Shown: positions 10,861 through 22,144 of the stretch, in pieces
Layout of the letters: each line of letters starts with the position of its first letter
Position numbering within the stretch: the stretch's first letter is position 1
Source of the DNA: Lunularia cruciata
Lineage: Eukaryota; Streptophyta; Marchantiopsida; Lunulariales; Lunulariaceae
Length of the DNA stretch: 64,000 bases
Reading direction: 5' to 3'
Assembly (NCBI GenBank): GCA_948567375.1
Contig: OX419760.1
Coordinates: forward strand, 30,814,001 to 30,878,000
Made by a program: the position numbers and the translations under genes
The notes under the pieces: model-generated
The model's database searches: none
What the model saw: only the letters and a program-made list of their open reading frames with translations
What the model was told of the DNA's origin: nothing

Positions 10861-11291
10861 AGGTAAGAGCTTGTGAGAAGCTTAGGAAGATTCAAGAGAA
10901 GTTGTAGGCCAAACAAGAAGCTTGTTATGAACACAAGCAAACAATAGAGAAGAGGAATAATGCATAACTAGCAAGGTGGAAAAAATAGAATAAAGATTTG
11001 CAAAGAGTGCAAGCAGAGGTATGAGTTCTCAACATTGAGATCAAGCATCAAAGAGTCAAATAGAACAAACAACTTTGTGCTTGGGACAAAGAACTTTTTT
11101 GCATTGAAACACAAGTTAGAGCAAGCTTGCATCAAGATTTTTGCTATGAGATTACCACAACAACTACAAGAAGCTTGCCAAAATTTGTATGGAAGAGCTC
11201 ATGAAGTGGGCAGATCAATAGGAGGAGAGAGAAGAACTCATCCACATCCAAATAAGGTAGGACATGCAAAGGAAGATGCATGCCATGGAGA
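10861..11291. other. Unassigned purine-rich sequence
   Basis: A/G-rich sequence with many AAGAA and GAGAAG runs. A short plus-strand frame at 11035-11304 encodes Lys/Glu-rich peptide without a known domain. No homology to the flanking retroelements was recognised. Confidence 0.4.
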
Positions 11292-11689
11292 TGTAATGTT
11301 ATGAGGATGAGAGAACTCCCAAGAGAAACATAAAGAGAAAAATACAAGAGAAACATAAGGCTTCACCCCCAATACTCCCATGCCCCAAGGAATTACCTTG
11401 TCTTTATTATATACTAAAGAGGATTCCCTCAAAGGGAGCTCCGCCCTTGGATCAAATATATGGATTAGTGACATGTTAATGAGATCCACCCTTAGATTAG
11501 TTGCATGGATGGATGACATGTTGACCTCCATCCTATTTGGATGGTCAAGCAGGTCTTTAAGGAATCTTCCTATAGGAAAGCCTATAACAACATAGGTAAG
11601 GTACTATTCGAAAGCTCTTGATGAGACAAACAAAAGGGAAGAAAGCAATACCTACTCCTCCACTTGGGGAAAATTCTTTTAATTTTTGA

Positions 11690-12450
11690 GGTGGAAGTAC
11701 TCCTTCACCTCCACCCAATGCTCCTATTATTCTCTGTGCACAAGCAATGGCTTCAAATATTGTGTGAAGACTTTGTACCATGACTTCTTGGTGAATCTGC
11801 TCCTTCAACTCTTGTTTGAAATTATCAAGAGCCTCTGCTAAACTCATGTTTGTTATTGTGACTTGTAGATCCAGAAATGCCTCCACATACTCTTATACAT
11901 TGTTCTTCTGTTTTAATCCCCATAGTCAGATCCAAGCAATCTGCACAAAATCCACCAATTGGAAATTCTTCAGCAATCCTTCTTGCATTGTTGTCTATGT
12001 GACCTCTCTTCTCTCTGCCAACATGGATTGTTCTCAAGCATCGTACCATGTGAGGGCTTTTATCGGTCAAGTACCCACATGCAAACATGCCTACAGCATG
12101 CTCGGTGATCTTTGTTGAGAACAATCGGAAATATTGGTTCATTCTTGAGATCCATTTCTCCACTACTCCTATCGTATAATGCCCCTTGTAAGGCTCAATG
12201 TTGCAGGTCTTCTTCATCCGGAGTAGTAATGTGGCTTCATCATTGACAAGGTTTGTAGGCACGGGTGCATCTCCAAGTACTTCAATCATAGGTATTGGGT
12301 TTTGCAATGGCTCTTCTTCTTACATTTCTTGATCATTCTTGAGAGTCTTCACTTGACTTTGTAATGCCTCCATGGTCATCTTAATCGCTGAAAATTCATT
12401 CAACATCCCTTGCATTCCTTGCACCAACTCTTGCAACTACGGATCCATGG
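11690..12450 (-). pseudogene. Partial Gag of family A deletion derivative
   Basis: Minus-strand frames at 11825-12307 and 11557-11886 align with the Gag of the young family A element (28734-29447). Shared blocks include LLRMKKTCNI, VFACGYLTDK-like and MSLAEALDNFKQ. The zinc knuckle and everything after it are deleted. Internal frameshifts separate the two frames. Confidence 0.8.
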
Positions 12451-13030
12451 TTCATGTAACACTCAATTGCTATTTTTTACTTCAATAGAGAGTTAATATG
12501 ATCACTCTTGAGGATGCAAGAACTATTGGAACTCCCATTGGGACCTCAGAAGCTACCACATGTTGATAATATTCCTCACCAAATTCCTGACTACAAAATC
12601 TCTAAAAATCACTTTAGGTCTCACTACATAACAAATTTCTACTTGAGTGTTAAAATAGAAAGGATTTGGGATATTCAAATCCATCAAAACAAAATTTAGA
12701 TTGTCAAATCCCATTCTCTATCGTAAATCACTACAAGCAAAATCATTGGGTTTGGCAAATTCATCACTATATCCATGAACTCTTCTCCAAAGTGAAAAAC
12801 TAGATACATTCTCACTTGCTCACGCTGAATGTACATAATCTTGATGTGAAATGGATTCAAGAATGGAAAGCAAGGTGCTAGATATTGTCCTCTTGGAGTT
12901 TCCATTCTATCCTCCCTCTAGTACTCCTAATCTACCAATTACACCAAAATGTCTCTCCTCAAAATTATGCAGTCTCAGTAGCCCATGTTCTTCCAAGAGT
13001 GGTGATCCGCTCTCTTGCATGACAACATCT

Positions 13031-13042
13031 GCTCTGATACCA
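13031..13042 (-). other. Primer binding site for initiator tRNA-Met
   Basis: The minus strand reads TGGTATCAGAGC, one base inside the 5' LTR of the deletion derivative. Confidence 0.88.
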
Positions 13043-13043
13043 T

Positions 13044-13798
13044 TATAATACTCTGAGGATAAGAGACCTGAATAGAAACACACCATGAGAAACACACACT
13101 TTCACACTCAAACTCTGATGCCCCAAAGGAGCATCTTCTCTTTATTATATAGACAAAAAGAATCTCCTCCAAGGAAGCTCCGCCATAGGATGAGGCACAT
13201 AGATAGATGACATGTCAGCAAGCTCCACCCTTGGATTACTTACTTGGATGTATGACTTATCGGTCTTGGTCCTATCTGGTTGGTCAAACAAGCTTTGATT
13301 AGAGGGAATCTTTTAGGGAATCTTTTTGTAGGAATCTTAAAATCATGTAGGTGAGGTACCATTGGAAAGCTCTTGACAAGAAAAACTAGAGGGGAGGGAA
13401 GGCCAGCCTTACCTCTTTTGGGGAGAGAATTCTTTCATTTTTGAGGCCTAATTCATCCGTTTAGGCCTTCAAAATTTCCTTCAAAGATTTTAGGCATATT
13501 TTGGTTCCTACTCTATTATTAGAAGTCCCCTTTTGGTGATAAATATTTCTGATTTTTTTTATTCCATCATGTGTAACATCCTTCCATATGTTACTAAATC
13601 AATTTTCACCTTTAAATCATATATCTAGCTATTGGTTCTAAGGTTTTCTAGTCTATTTTGGTTCTTGCACTATTGGTAGAAGTACACTTTTGGTGATACT
13701 TCAATCTGATCTATTTTTACCATCATGTATAAAATCATTCCAGATATTACCAAACCAAATTTCACATCTAGATCATATGGCTAGCTCTTGGTATTATA
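13044..13798 (-). repeat. Family A LTR (5' LTR of deletion derivative)
   Basis: It starts TATAATACTC (one change from TGTAATACTC) and ends CTCTTGGTATTATA. It contains two tandem U3 units, like the young element. Its right edge abuts the integrase end of the old family A copy, whose own chromodomain end and 3' LTR are missing. Confidence 0.85.
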
Positions 13799-14292
13799 AT
13801 AGCTTGAGGTGAAAAGACATTGCAATTATTTGATAGAGGATAGGAAAAGGCCCAATAAAATGAGATCTAAGCTTACAAGGGTCAAATAACATGAGGTTGG
13901 TGGTGGATAGCCTGACTTGATCCTCAACATTAAACTCCATGTGCCTATAATAAGCATCTATATATTATTTCTATCAATTTTGGGCAATTTGTAGCCTATG
14001 CTTGGCATTCTCCACACCTTGCTGGATTTTGAAACAAAAACATTGACAACATCAACCTTTGTAGCCATTGGGCAGATCTTTACCAAGCTTGAAGGTGTAA
14101 AAGGGGGCTCTCTATACATGAGGAAGAATGGTGTGACCTGTGTAGATGTATTCATTAAATTGTTATAGGCAAATTGCACCAATGGAAGTAAGGTGTCCCA
14201 CCTTTCTTGCTCCTATAAGGTGAGCCCCAAAGCATGTACATAATAGTATGATAAGCCCACTCTATTTTTCCATTATTTTGTAGATAATATGT
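13799..14292 (-). pseudogene. Integrase fragment of old family A copy
   Basis: The minus-strand frame at 13958-14182 keeps the integrase motif MVQFAYNN followed by TPFFLMY, matching the young copy at 25438-25857. The segment starts abruptly at the LTR edge, without the chromodomain, and ends where the family B element inserted. Confidence 0.82.
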
Positions 14293-14758
14293 TGTAAAAG
14301 ATTGAGATTGATAAGAGAAATAGCATAATAGAAAATCACATTGTCACAATTGAATGAGAGAAAACTCCAAATGCCTAACATGAGCTTGGGCTTTGGTATT
14401 TATAGGGAGAATAGAATGCTCTTGAGAAGCTTCTCAACAAGCTTCCTTAAGCCATTTTCTTGGAGTGCAAGTTAAGTTTTCTCAAGAATCTACCTTTTAT
14501 AAGTTGTCTACTTGGCGTGCAAGCTAAGCTAGTTAGAAGCTTTCTTCTAGAGGCTATCTACTTAGGGTGCAAGCTAAGCTAGCTAGGAGGCTTCCCAAGA
14601 AGCTTCCTCCTAGAAGTTACCACTTGTCATGCATGTTACCCAATACTTGGAAGATAGTAAGTAGCTTCCTAAATACTTCTATAATATTCTAGGCTAATTT
14701 GACTTATTTGCTACTTTGCTAGCCTTGATTAACTCGTTGGTAACTCCATATCGGTACA
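14293..14758 (-). repeat. 3' LTR of second family B element
   Basis: It starts TGTAAAAGATTGAG and ends CGGTACA (changed from TGTTACA). It contains GAAGCTT-rich blocks and a TATA box at about 14397-14404 (minus strand). Confidence 0.85.
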
Positions 14759-14759
14759 T

Positions 14760-15700
14760 GCTAGTGGGTGACATCCTCATTGCCATTGAATCTTCAAACT
14801 CTTGGATGACAGTTTGTGAATTCTTGAGCTGAGAAAGAGGCTCCCAAGTAGCATCATGAAAGGGATACATTTTCTAAAGGACCTTGTACTCTATATATTG
14901 TTTGTAGCCATGTTGAATATGACGACATGCAAGGATACGATCAATTTCATAATCATGATTTTTGATAGGCATGGGGGGAGGAAGGGGTTGGACACAAAAG
15001 GAAAAGGAAAATGGATCAGGGAAAAAGGGTTTCAACTTGGAAACATGAAAGACATAGTGGATCTGCACATGAGAAGGCAAGGCAAGTTGATAAGCAACAT
15101 GAGAAATGATCTACTTGACATCAAATGGACCTATCCAATTAGGAGCAAGTTTATGGACTTGAGAATCAAGTTGGAGGGGTAGGTTACTAGAGGAGAGCAT
15201 GACCTCATCACCAAGTTGAAAGGTGAGATCACAATGATAGTGATCTATATATTGTTTTTGTTGATTTTGAGCAACAAGGAGACAAGATTTGGCTTGTTGG
15301 ATGGATTGAAATATGGTGGTCAAGAAGGTGGAAGTATGAGGGACATGAGATGGAGGAGGAGCAAGGGAGTTTTGGCCAAAATTTAAGAAGAAAGGAGAGA
15401 ATTCAGTGCTTGCTTGTTTGGAATTATTTAGGCAAACTCCACAACTATAAGACATTCATCCCAATTGGTATGGTGAATGTTGATGAAAGCACAAAGCATA
15501 TCCTCAAAGGTGAAATTTGCATGTTTGGTTTGTCCATCATTTTTAGTGTGATAGACCATGGATAAATCAAGCTTTGTGCCAAGTATTTGGAAGAGTGCTT
15601 GCCAAAAAAATTTGGTGAATCAAGGATTACAATTGACGATGAAAACACGAGGCATCCCATGATGCTTGAAGACATTGTCAAAGTAGATCTACACTAATGT
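14760..15700 (-). pseudogene. Integrase C-terminus with chromodomain (second family B copy)
   Basis: The minus-strand frame at 15111-15455 carries the integrase C-terminal part (GDEVMLSSSNLP, then NWIGPFDV). The frame at 14874-15080 continues with HVSKLKPF and then a chromodomain start (YEIDRILA..., YIEYKVL); the WKGYP...ATWEP half is recognisable past a frameshift near 14870. This establishes family B as a chromovirus. Such chromodomains bind modified histone tails and bias where the element integrates. Confidence 0.82.
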
Positions 15701-15719
15701 TGGAGCATCCATGGTGTTG

Positions 15720-17930
15720 TGTTGTCGTATGCATAGCCATGGAAAAGTAAATTAGCATGGTTTATCTCCACATTAATGGAGTAGGTTGTGTGACAGATCC
15801 CATGATTGAGTTGCTGCCATATGAGCAATCTATGTACATGTATATGATTGGCCATGAGGGTTACAATCTAATCCTTTTCAAGGGCTTTGATGTATATACA
15901 TGGTGGAGAGTTGAATCAAGGGGGTTTTTTAGTGGGAAGAGTCTCAAGTGGGAGGAGGACATTGAGAGTGAGAGTTATAGCAAACCGTAGACCGGGCATC
16001 AAAGAGAGCAATTGAGTAGAATATGTCCCATGCTCCCAATCTACCATTCAAATCCTTTTCTCATCAAGCTTTAGATTCTACACCATGATGGCTTATGAGA
16101 TTGGATGGTGATATAGTTTGGGGTGCCATTCATGGAATCAATGATGGAAACCCAGATCTTATCGTCCTTCCATTGCTTACTTATGAGCAAGTATGGGATC
16201 TAAAAATTTATGTGCTCTTATGGATGGTAAAAAACTCAATTTCACTCATGAGATTTAATGTGGATTTGTGAGGTCTATTTGTCAAAAAGTGAAGAGACTA
16301 AATGACAAACTTGTAAAAAATTAGGTCCCAAGAGGAGAACTCAGGAGTTTTTGGACCAACAAAGGAGTTTGAGGATGTCATTTGAGGAGTGGAGACCATG
16401 ATTGAAGAGAAGAGCTAACAAGCTGCAATCTGGATATAAAAATCAGAAAATTTGAGCAGATTCTCAAAAGGATATCATTGAATGAATCAAAGGGAGTAGA
16501 AAGAGCACAAAGTAGGCTATTTGGAGAGCTTCTTGAAATGTTTTCATGATCTGGTAGTGAGTTTGGAGAGGAAAAAAATTGCTTATAGTGCTAAGCTCAA
16601 GAAATTATAGTTTTGGGTCAATCTCAAATCAGATCTGGTTGATTGAAGGTGGTGCTTTTGGGATGTAAGGTGTTGGAGAAAAGTTGATAATAAGGTTTGG
16701 AGTTTTGATCACTCCCCAAGGTGTGGTTTGAGTCACCTTATGAAAATTCCATTGTTGTTGGTGGTTAGGTTTTTCACCTCTATACAAAGGTTTCATATGA
16801 ATTGCTCAAGAGGAGAATTCAAGCTCTTGGATCAAGTATACTTGGGTCTGTAGAGCTCACAAGTTAGCCCAACTCAAGAATTGATCCATATCTAGAGATT
16901 GAGGTTAGATTAGGTCATAATTCTCTCCATAAAGTTAAACAAGGGCACAACCAACTAATATAGAAAATTTGGTTGGCTTTGGGTCCATAGAGAGTGAGAG
17001 TTGATTCATTAAGTGTTACTAAAATATTGTTAGAAGCTATCAGTAGAACAATTCTATCTTCAATCATGAATGATTGGCAATTCTCCTATTTTTTGTAATT
17101 GAGATTGAGGATTTTAGACTTTTGGAGTGTTTTTGAGGATCAAGTGTACCTCTAGTTCAGAAATCTGGGGAAAAGTTACCAAGAACCAAGAGCAAACCTT
17201 ACACTAGGGATTTTGAAATTAGGGTAAAAACTACATTAAACTAGCCAAGTTTGAGAGCTTGTCATGGGAGCTATTGTGACCAAGTTGTAGATTATTTCAT
17301 ATTATTGGAAATCTTATCTCACAGGCTTTCCATTGAATTCAAGACCCCATGAATCCAAGTCACACACAAAAGGTTATATCCATATGAGTTTCATAAACTC
17401 TTCCCCGTCAAAAAGACATAGAAGTTCCACACTTGGATTAGAAGTTGGTTGAAATCTGAAGTATAGATTGGAGGAAGCTTGGAGTACAAGTTGAAATTAG
17501 CTTGATGATAGAGCAAGAAGACTTTGAAGCTCTTTTGCAGCAAAAATTACATAGAGTTATTGTCAAATTCTTGTGATCAGATCCTCTTTGTGCTTTCATC
17601 CCTATTTGTATGCCCACTTGGCTTATATTGGTGTGCATGTGTTGTGCTTAGGCTCCTTCCTTCTAGGTGTGCTATGTTTTTCTCCTTGGTAATGTTGGAA
17701 GTGATGACTAATAGACCAGGAGTGTGTGTTATGATGATAGGTTAGGTTGCCTATTACTTCCCTACCCGGTAGAAGGAATCTTAGAAACAAGAGTGGATGG
17801 TTCTACTTATTGGGTACCACATGCATTGAGATTAGTAGAGACAAGTCTACGCACAACCTTTGATCCATAAGCTCCACAACTAGGCACCATGTGTGTTTGT
17901 AGAGGGAGAAAGGTAAAGTATGACAGTAGA
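15720..17930. other. Unidentified 2.2-kb insert within the family B element
   Basis: Compared with the first copy, where CATCCATGG is followed almost at once by TCAAAGG (about 2430-2445), this copy has about 2.2 kb of unrelated sequence between the two blocks. No transposase, RT or long open frame was recognised. The largest frames are under 80 codons. It starts TGTTGTG and ends in TCCA, which would suit an LTR-type insertion, but no target duplication was seen. Confidence 0.6.
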
Positions 17931-19910
17931 ATCCAAAGGTGGGTGACAAATGGATTTGCTTACTAAGCTTATTCACAAACACCACAATTTTTGTGTGACC
18001 TTGATTTTTCTTGGGCAAGGAGGTAATGAGATCTAAGCTTGCATGTTCCTATCATGTAGATAGAATAGGGAGTGGTTGATAGAGTCCACTTGGTTTTTGG
18101 TTGTTGGCCTTGTTGTGTTGGTAGCTCTCACAAGATCAAATAAACTCTCAAACATCTTATGCCATGTTGGGCCAACACCATTAGCATTAGAGGGTACCCA
18201 AAATCTTTTCCTCACCCATGTGACTAGCAATTAGTAAGTCATGGGCTTCTTGAAGGCACACAGTTGGAAATCATCCTTGGTTCAAACATAGATCTAGTTC
18301 TCATAAAATAGAAAGCCTTGGTTGAAGAAGAAAGTGTTGTACTCTTATTTGCAAATTGCAAGATAACATTATACCATCTGAAAGAAGAGATCTTGTTATA
18401 AAGTTGTCCTCAACTTGATTTGGACTTTGGAGTTGACTGACATTGTTGTAACTGCCACTGTGATGAGAGGAAGAGATTTCAAATCAGGTCATCATGATAA
18501 GGCATTAGGGATGTCATAGAACCATTGAGGTTTAAACTCAAGTTTGATGTCAAGAAATTGCAGTTGTTCCTCCCATTGATGATATCTACTCTTCATGTGC
18601 TCCAAATGTAACGTTTGCAACAAGAATTTGTGCTTGGTTCACATGATCACTTGCTTCTCTAAGAGATAATGTCTCCAGACCTTAGTGGCATATACCATTG
18701 CTAGTTGTTCCCAATCTCAGCAGAGTAATTTCTTTCTGCTGTGTTTAGTCAACAAGACACAAAGACAATGGGATGTAACTCATCTGGAATTTCTTGTTGC
18801 AACATAGCTCCAATGGCAAAGTTAAAAGCAAATAAATCAAACACACAAGGTAGTTGTGTGTTATATGGTTGAAGAATGAGTCTTCAAGACACCACATGTT
18901 TCAGCTTCTGGAATGCTTCTTCATCCACTAAAAGCTTGAGTTCATTCTCAAGAGATCAATCTATGGTGTTACCATATGAGCATAGTAGTGGATGAACCGT
19001 CAATAAAATCTTGCCAATCCATTAAATTCTCACACTTATGTTGGATCTTTTGGAGTAGGCCAATCAATAATGGATTTGATTTTCTCCCCTTCCATATTGA
19101 TCCCCCCCCCCCAAAAAATTTTGTGACCCCAGAAGGTAACTTCATTTTGCCAAAAGGCACACTTTGACTTCTTGTAGTAGAACTTCCATTGCCATAGTCA
19201 TCTTTGCAGTTCTTGCATGTGATTTATGTGTTTTGCTTCCATCTTGCTATAGATTAATATATCCAAGAACACCACCACATACCAATCCAATGCTCCATCG
19301 AACATCCAATGCATTTGATCCATGACGATTGTGGAGCATTAGTGAGCCCAAAACATAGAAATCTTCACTCAAAGTGCCCATACCTTGTGCAAAAGGTAGT
19401 CTTTTGTACATCCCCTCTATCAATGGAAATCTGATAATAGTTGCTTCAAAGATCCAACTTAGAGAAGTATTGTGCTCCATTCAATTGATCTAGCAAGTCA
19501 TCTATTTGAGACAAGGGATATCCATTCTTCATTATTTGTTTGTTCAGATCACAATAATCAATACAAAAGCAAAGTCCTCCTTCTTTCTTTGGAAAAAATA
19601 GTATTGGTGCTTCCCAATAAGATGAATTATGTTGTATAAAATCCTTCTCCAACAACTCCATCAATGTTGTGCAAGATTTTCTAACTCTTTTGGTGAGAGT
19701 TGATAGATGGGTCTACTCAATGGAGTACTTCTTAACAACAACTCAATCTTGAAGGGCATACCACAATCAAAGGGTAATCCCTTTTGCAAATCATCTAGAA
19801 ACACATGAAAAATTTTAAACTATTTGATCAACCATTACTTGATAAGGCTTTTGGCCCTCCTCAAATTCTCCATGTGCAATTGGCTTGATCCACACCATAA
19901 AAATAGACTT
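17930..19910 (-). pseudogene. Integrase N-part, RNase H and RT remnant (second family B copy)
   Basis: The minus-strand translation aligns with 2480-4480 of the first copy. Reverse transcriptase pieces are at about 18960-19700 (the frame at 19446-19664 has [19 protein letters not shown] and the DLL...[12 protein letters not shown] block). RNase H lies at about 18480-18800. Integrase zinc-binding and core pieces are at about 17930-18250. Stops and small indels are frequent. A C10 run at 19102-19111 has further disrupted the frame. Confidence 0.78.
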
Positions 19911-20035
19911 ATCTTCCTCCAAAGCTTACTTTATGGTTGCTTCACTAACAAACTTCTCATCTTAGGACTTATCTTCCTTCAAAGCTTACTCTATGGCTAC
20001 TTTCTTGACAAAATTCTCATCTTGGGACTGACTTT
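19910..20035 (-). repeat. 60-bp (20-residue) repeats in protease-RT linker
   Basis: Two consecutive 60-bp units encode, on the minus strand, NFVKKVAIE-x-ALKEDK-type peptides. Related units occur in the first copy at about 4440-4494 and 5207-5325, interrupted there by the solo LTR. A length divisible by three keeps the frame. Confidence 0.65.
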
Positions 20036-21420
20036 TCTTAGGTGTCTTACTCAAAGGTACCAGAAAACCTAATCAAAAATTCTGACCTTGGTGTTGTCCA
20101 TAAAAAATTCTGACCTTTGTTGTTGGGTCCAATAAAATTGAACCTTATGATATTCAAGCCAAGGCAAACCTAGAATGACATCATAGTTTAAAGGTGCATC
20201 TACAAACCTCATACACTCCAAATACTCCTTCCCAACCCTAAATGTAACAAGATGTGAGGTATGGAATATAGAACCCTTTCTACCATCCGCCATAAGCAAT
20301 CAACTTGCATTACTAGTTTAATAGGAATATGTAATTCCTTTGCTAATTGCATGGACATGCAATTCTCTATACTTCCAAAATCAACCAAAATTCTACAACC
20401 ACAATCATATATCATACCTTGCAAGTGAAGCAATCTTGCATAGGTCAAGTCTTTAATCCTATTGGAACTAATCAAGTTCCCAATAGGCAGCTCAAAATCT
20501 CCTACTAGGATTCCTCATCTCCTTGATCATTCTGCTCCACAAATTCCATATGGAAAACTTGTCAAGGTTGCCCATTCTTGAGTGGACATTTAGCAATACA
20601 AAGTCCAATTTGATGACAATAAAAGCAACCACCATTTTGTCATAATTTGTCTTTATCTACATTGCAAGTGCTCTCCATTGAATGGCATTAATCTCCATCA
20701 GTGTTGGTTCCTCCACCCATGTGTAGGGTATTGGTAAGTTTTGTGGAGGTCAAGGTCAAGACCAAGTTATTACAAAAAAGGAATCAAAGCATTTGGTCAA
20801 CTACATGGCTTCCTCCAAGTGTTTTGGCTCTAGCATAGTCACTTCTAATTTGATTCATGACTTCAATTTCCTTACATATTGATCTAGAGTTTCACCTTCT
20901 AGTATATTTGGAATTTCCATAATGGTATTCTAGAATTGCATGATGTACTTCTTATATAGCCAATCTGCTTCAACTTTGCCAACCTATCTCATGCAACTCG
21001 TGTGGTATTTATAGCTTGGAATCAACTAGTTATTTCACTCTTGAATTCTACCCATGTCAAGATTATTGCAAAAATTTTCCATTCAACTTGCTCTACTTTG
21101 AATCATCACCATAACTTTGCTATTCCATCCAATTGGCAAGAAGCCAAGAGATTCTATTTTTGTTCATCTTAAAAAAATTTAGCTTCAAAATAACATTTGT
21201 AGTCAAACAAAAAATTCTCCACTACACATGGGAGATTCTTGCCTTCAAATACCATGGGTTTCAGAAATCAGATTTGCTCTTCCACTTCTCAAAATGGTAC
21301 TCTCTCTATATGCTCTTGTTGTTGATCTTGTTCTTCCAACAATTGAGTAAGGTGCTTGATTTGATGTGGCTTAGCAATGATAACCTTAGGCATTGCTGCC
21401 ATGGCTACTAATCTACCATA
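20036..21420 (-). pseudogene. Protease and Gag remnant (second family B copy)
   Basis: Frames at 20069-20299 and 20209-20475 hold the protease (ILVDFGS in place of a D-S/T-G active site, then LAKEL; and DVILGLPWL further on). The zinc knuckle at about 20580-20630 reads CFYCHQIG followed by LCIAKC, with the His ligand lost. Gag capsid follows to about 21160, and the Gag start and leader to 21654. Confidence 0.78.
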
Positions 21421-21654
21421 CTAACCTCAATTTATCTAAATTAACATGTTAAGGCAACATGTCTACCATCTTACATAAGTTATAACTAGAAGTACCAAGG
21501 GTTCCTTAGACAAGGTATTCGTATTCAAAAAATTCTACCCAAAGCATGAGATGATGAACTGCATGAAATGATGTTTGAGTAGTACACCAAAAAAAATCCC
21601 AATGCTTTTGCAAAATTGGATTTGGTGGTCCATAAATTTCATTATCCCACTCAT

Positions 21655-21666
21655 GCTCTAATACCA
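21655..21666 (-). other. Primer binding site, one base changed
   Basis: The minus strand reads TGGTATTAGAGC, one mismatch to the initiator tRNA-Met complement, one base inside the LTR at 21668. Confidence 0.8.
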
Positions 21667-21667
21667 A

Positions 21668-22144
21668 TGTAAAAGATTGAGATCAAAGAAAGAAATAGGA
21701 TAATAGAAGATCAGATTGAGACACTTGAATGAGAGAAAACTCCAACTTCCTAGCATGAGCTTGGGCTTTGGTATTCATAGGGAGAATACACTGCTCTTGA
21801 GAAGCTTCTTAACAAGCTTCCTTAAGCCATTTTCTTGGAGTGCAAGTCAAGTCTTCTCAAGAAGCTTCCTTCTATAAGTTGACTACTTGGCGTGCAAACT
21901 AAGCTAGTTGGAAGCTTCCTAGAAGCTTCCTTCTAGAAGCTATCTACTTGGGGTGCAAGCTAAGCTAGCTGGGAAGCTTCCCAAGAATTTTCCTCCTAAA
22001 AGTTACCACTTGTCATGCACGTTACCCAATACTTAGAAGGTATCAAGTAGTTTCCTAAATACTTCTATAATATTCTAGACTAATTTGGTTTATTTGCTAC
22101 TTCATTAGCCTTAGCTAACTTGTTGGTAATTCCATATTGTTACA
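21668..22144 (-). repeat. 5' LTR of second family B element
   Basis: It starts TGTAAAAGATTGAG and ends CATATTGTTACA. It is rich in GAAGCTTCC and TTCTAGAAGC blocks at about 21795-21990. The TATA box is changed (TATGAATA on the minus strand). Confidence 0.88.

Larger units (their letters stand above)
11292..13798 (-). mobile_element. Family A deletion derivative (LTR-gag-LTR)
   Basis: A 2.5-kb element made of a truncated 3' LTR (11292 to about 11685), a partial gag (about 11690-12450), a leader, a primer binding site (13031-13042) and a 5' LTR (13044-13798). The whole of pol is missing. The LTR runs straight into gag near 11685 at a TTGAGG sequence shared by both partners. It could not move on its own. 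No matching target duplication was seen (GGAGA on the left, ATAGC on the right). Confidence 0.8.
14293..22144 (-). mobile_element. Family B chromovirus inserted in old family A copy
   Basis: A minus-strand element with a 3' LTR (14293-14758), 5' LTR (21668-22144) and primer binding site (21655-21666, one change: TGGTATTAGAGC on the minus strand). The interior is in the same order as the copy at 1034-7722. Flanking duplications are TATGT (14288-14292) and TATGC (22145-22149). It is about 1.2 kb longer than the first copy, mainly because of an unidentified insert at about 15720-17930. All frames are broken. Confidence 0.88.

Noticed and set aside
17801-17816. 16-base sequence TTCTACTTATTGGGTA repeated inverted at 34785-34800
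   Set aside because: It is exact but isolated. Similarity does not extend, so it is not enough to define an element.
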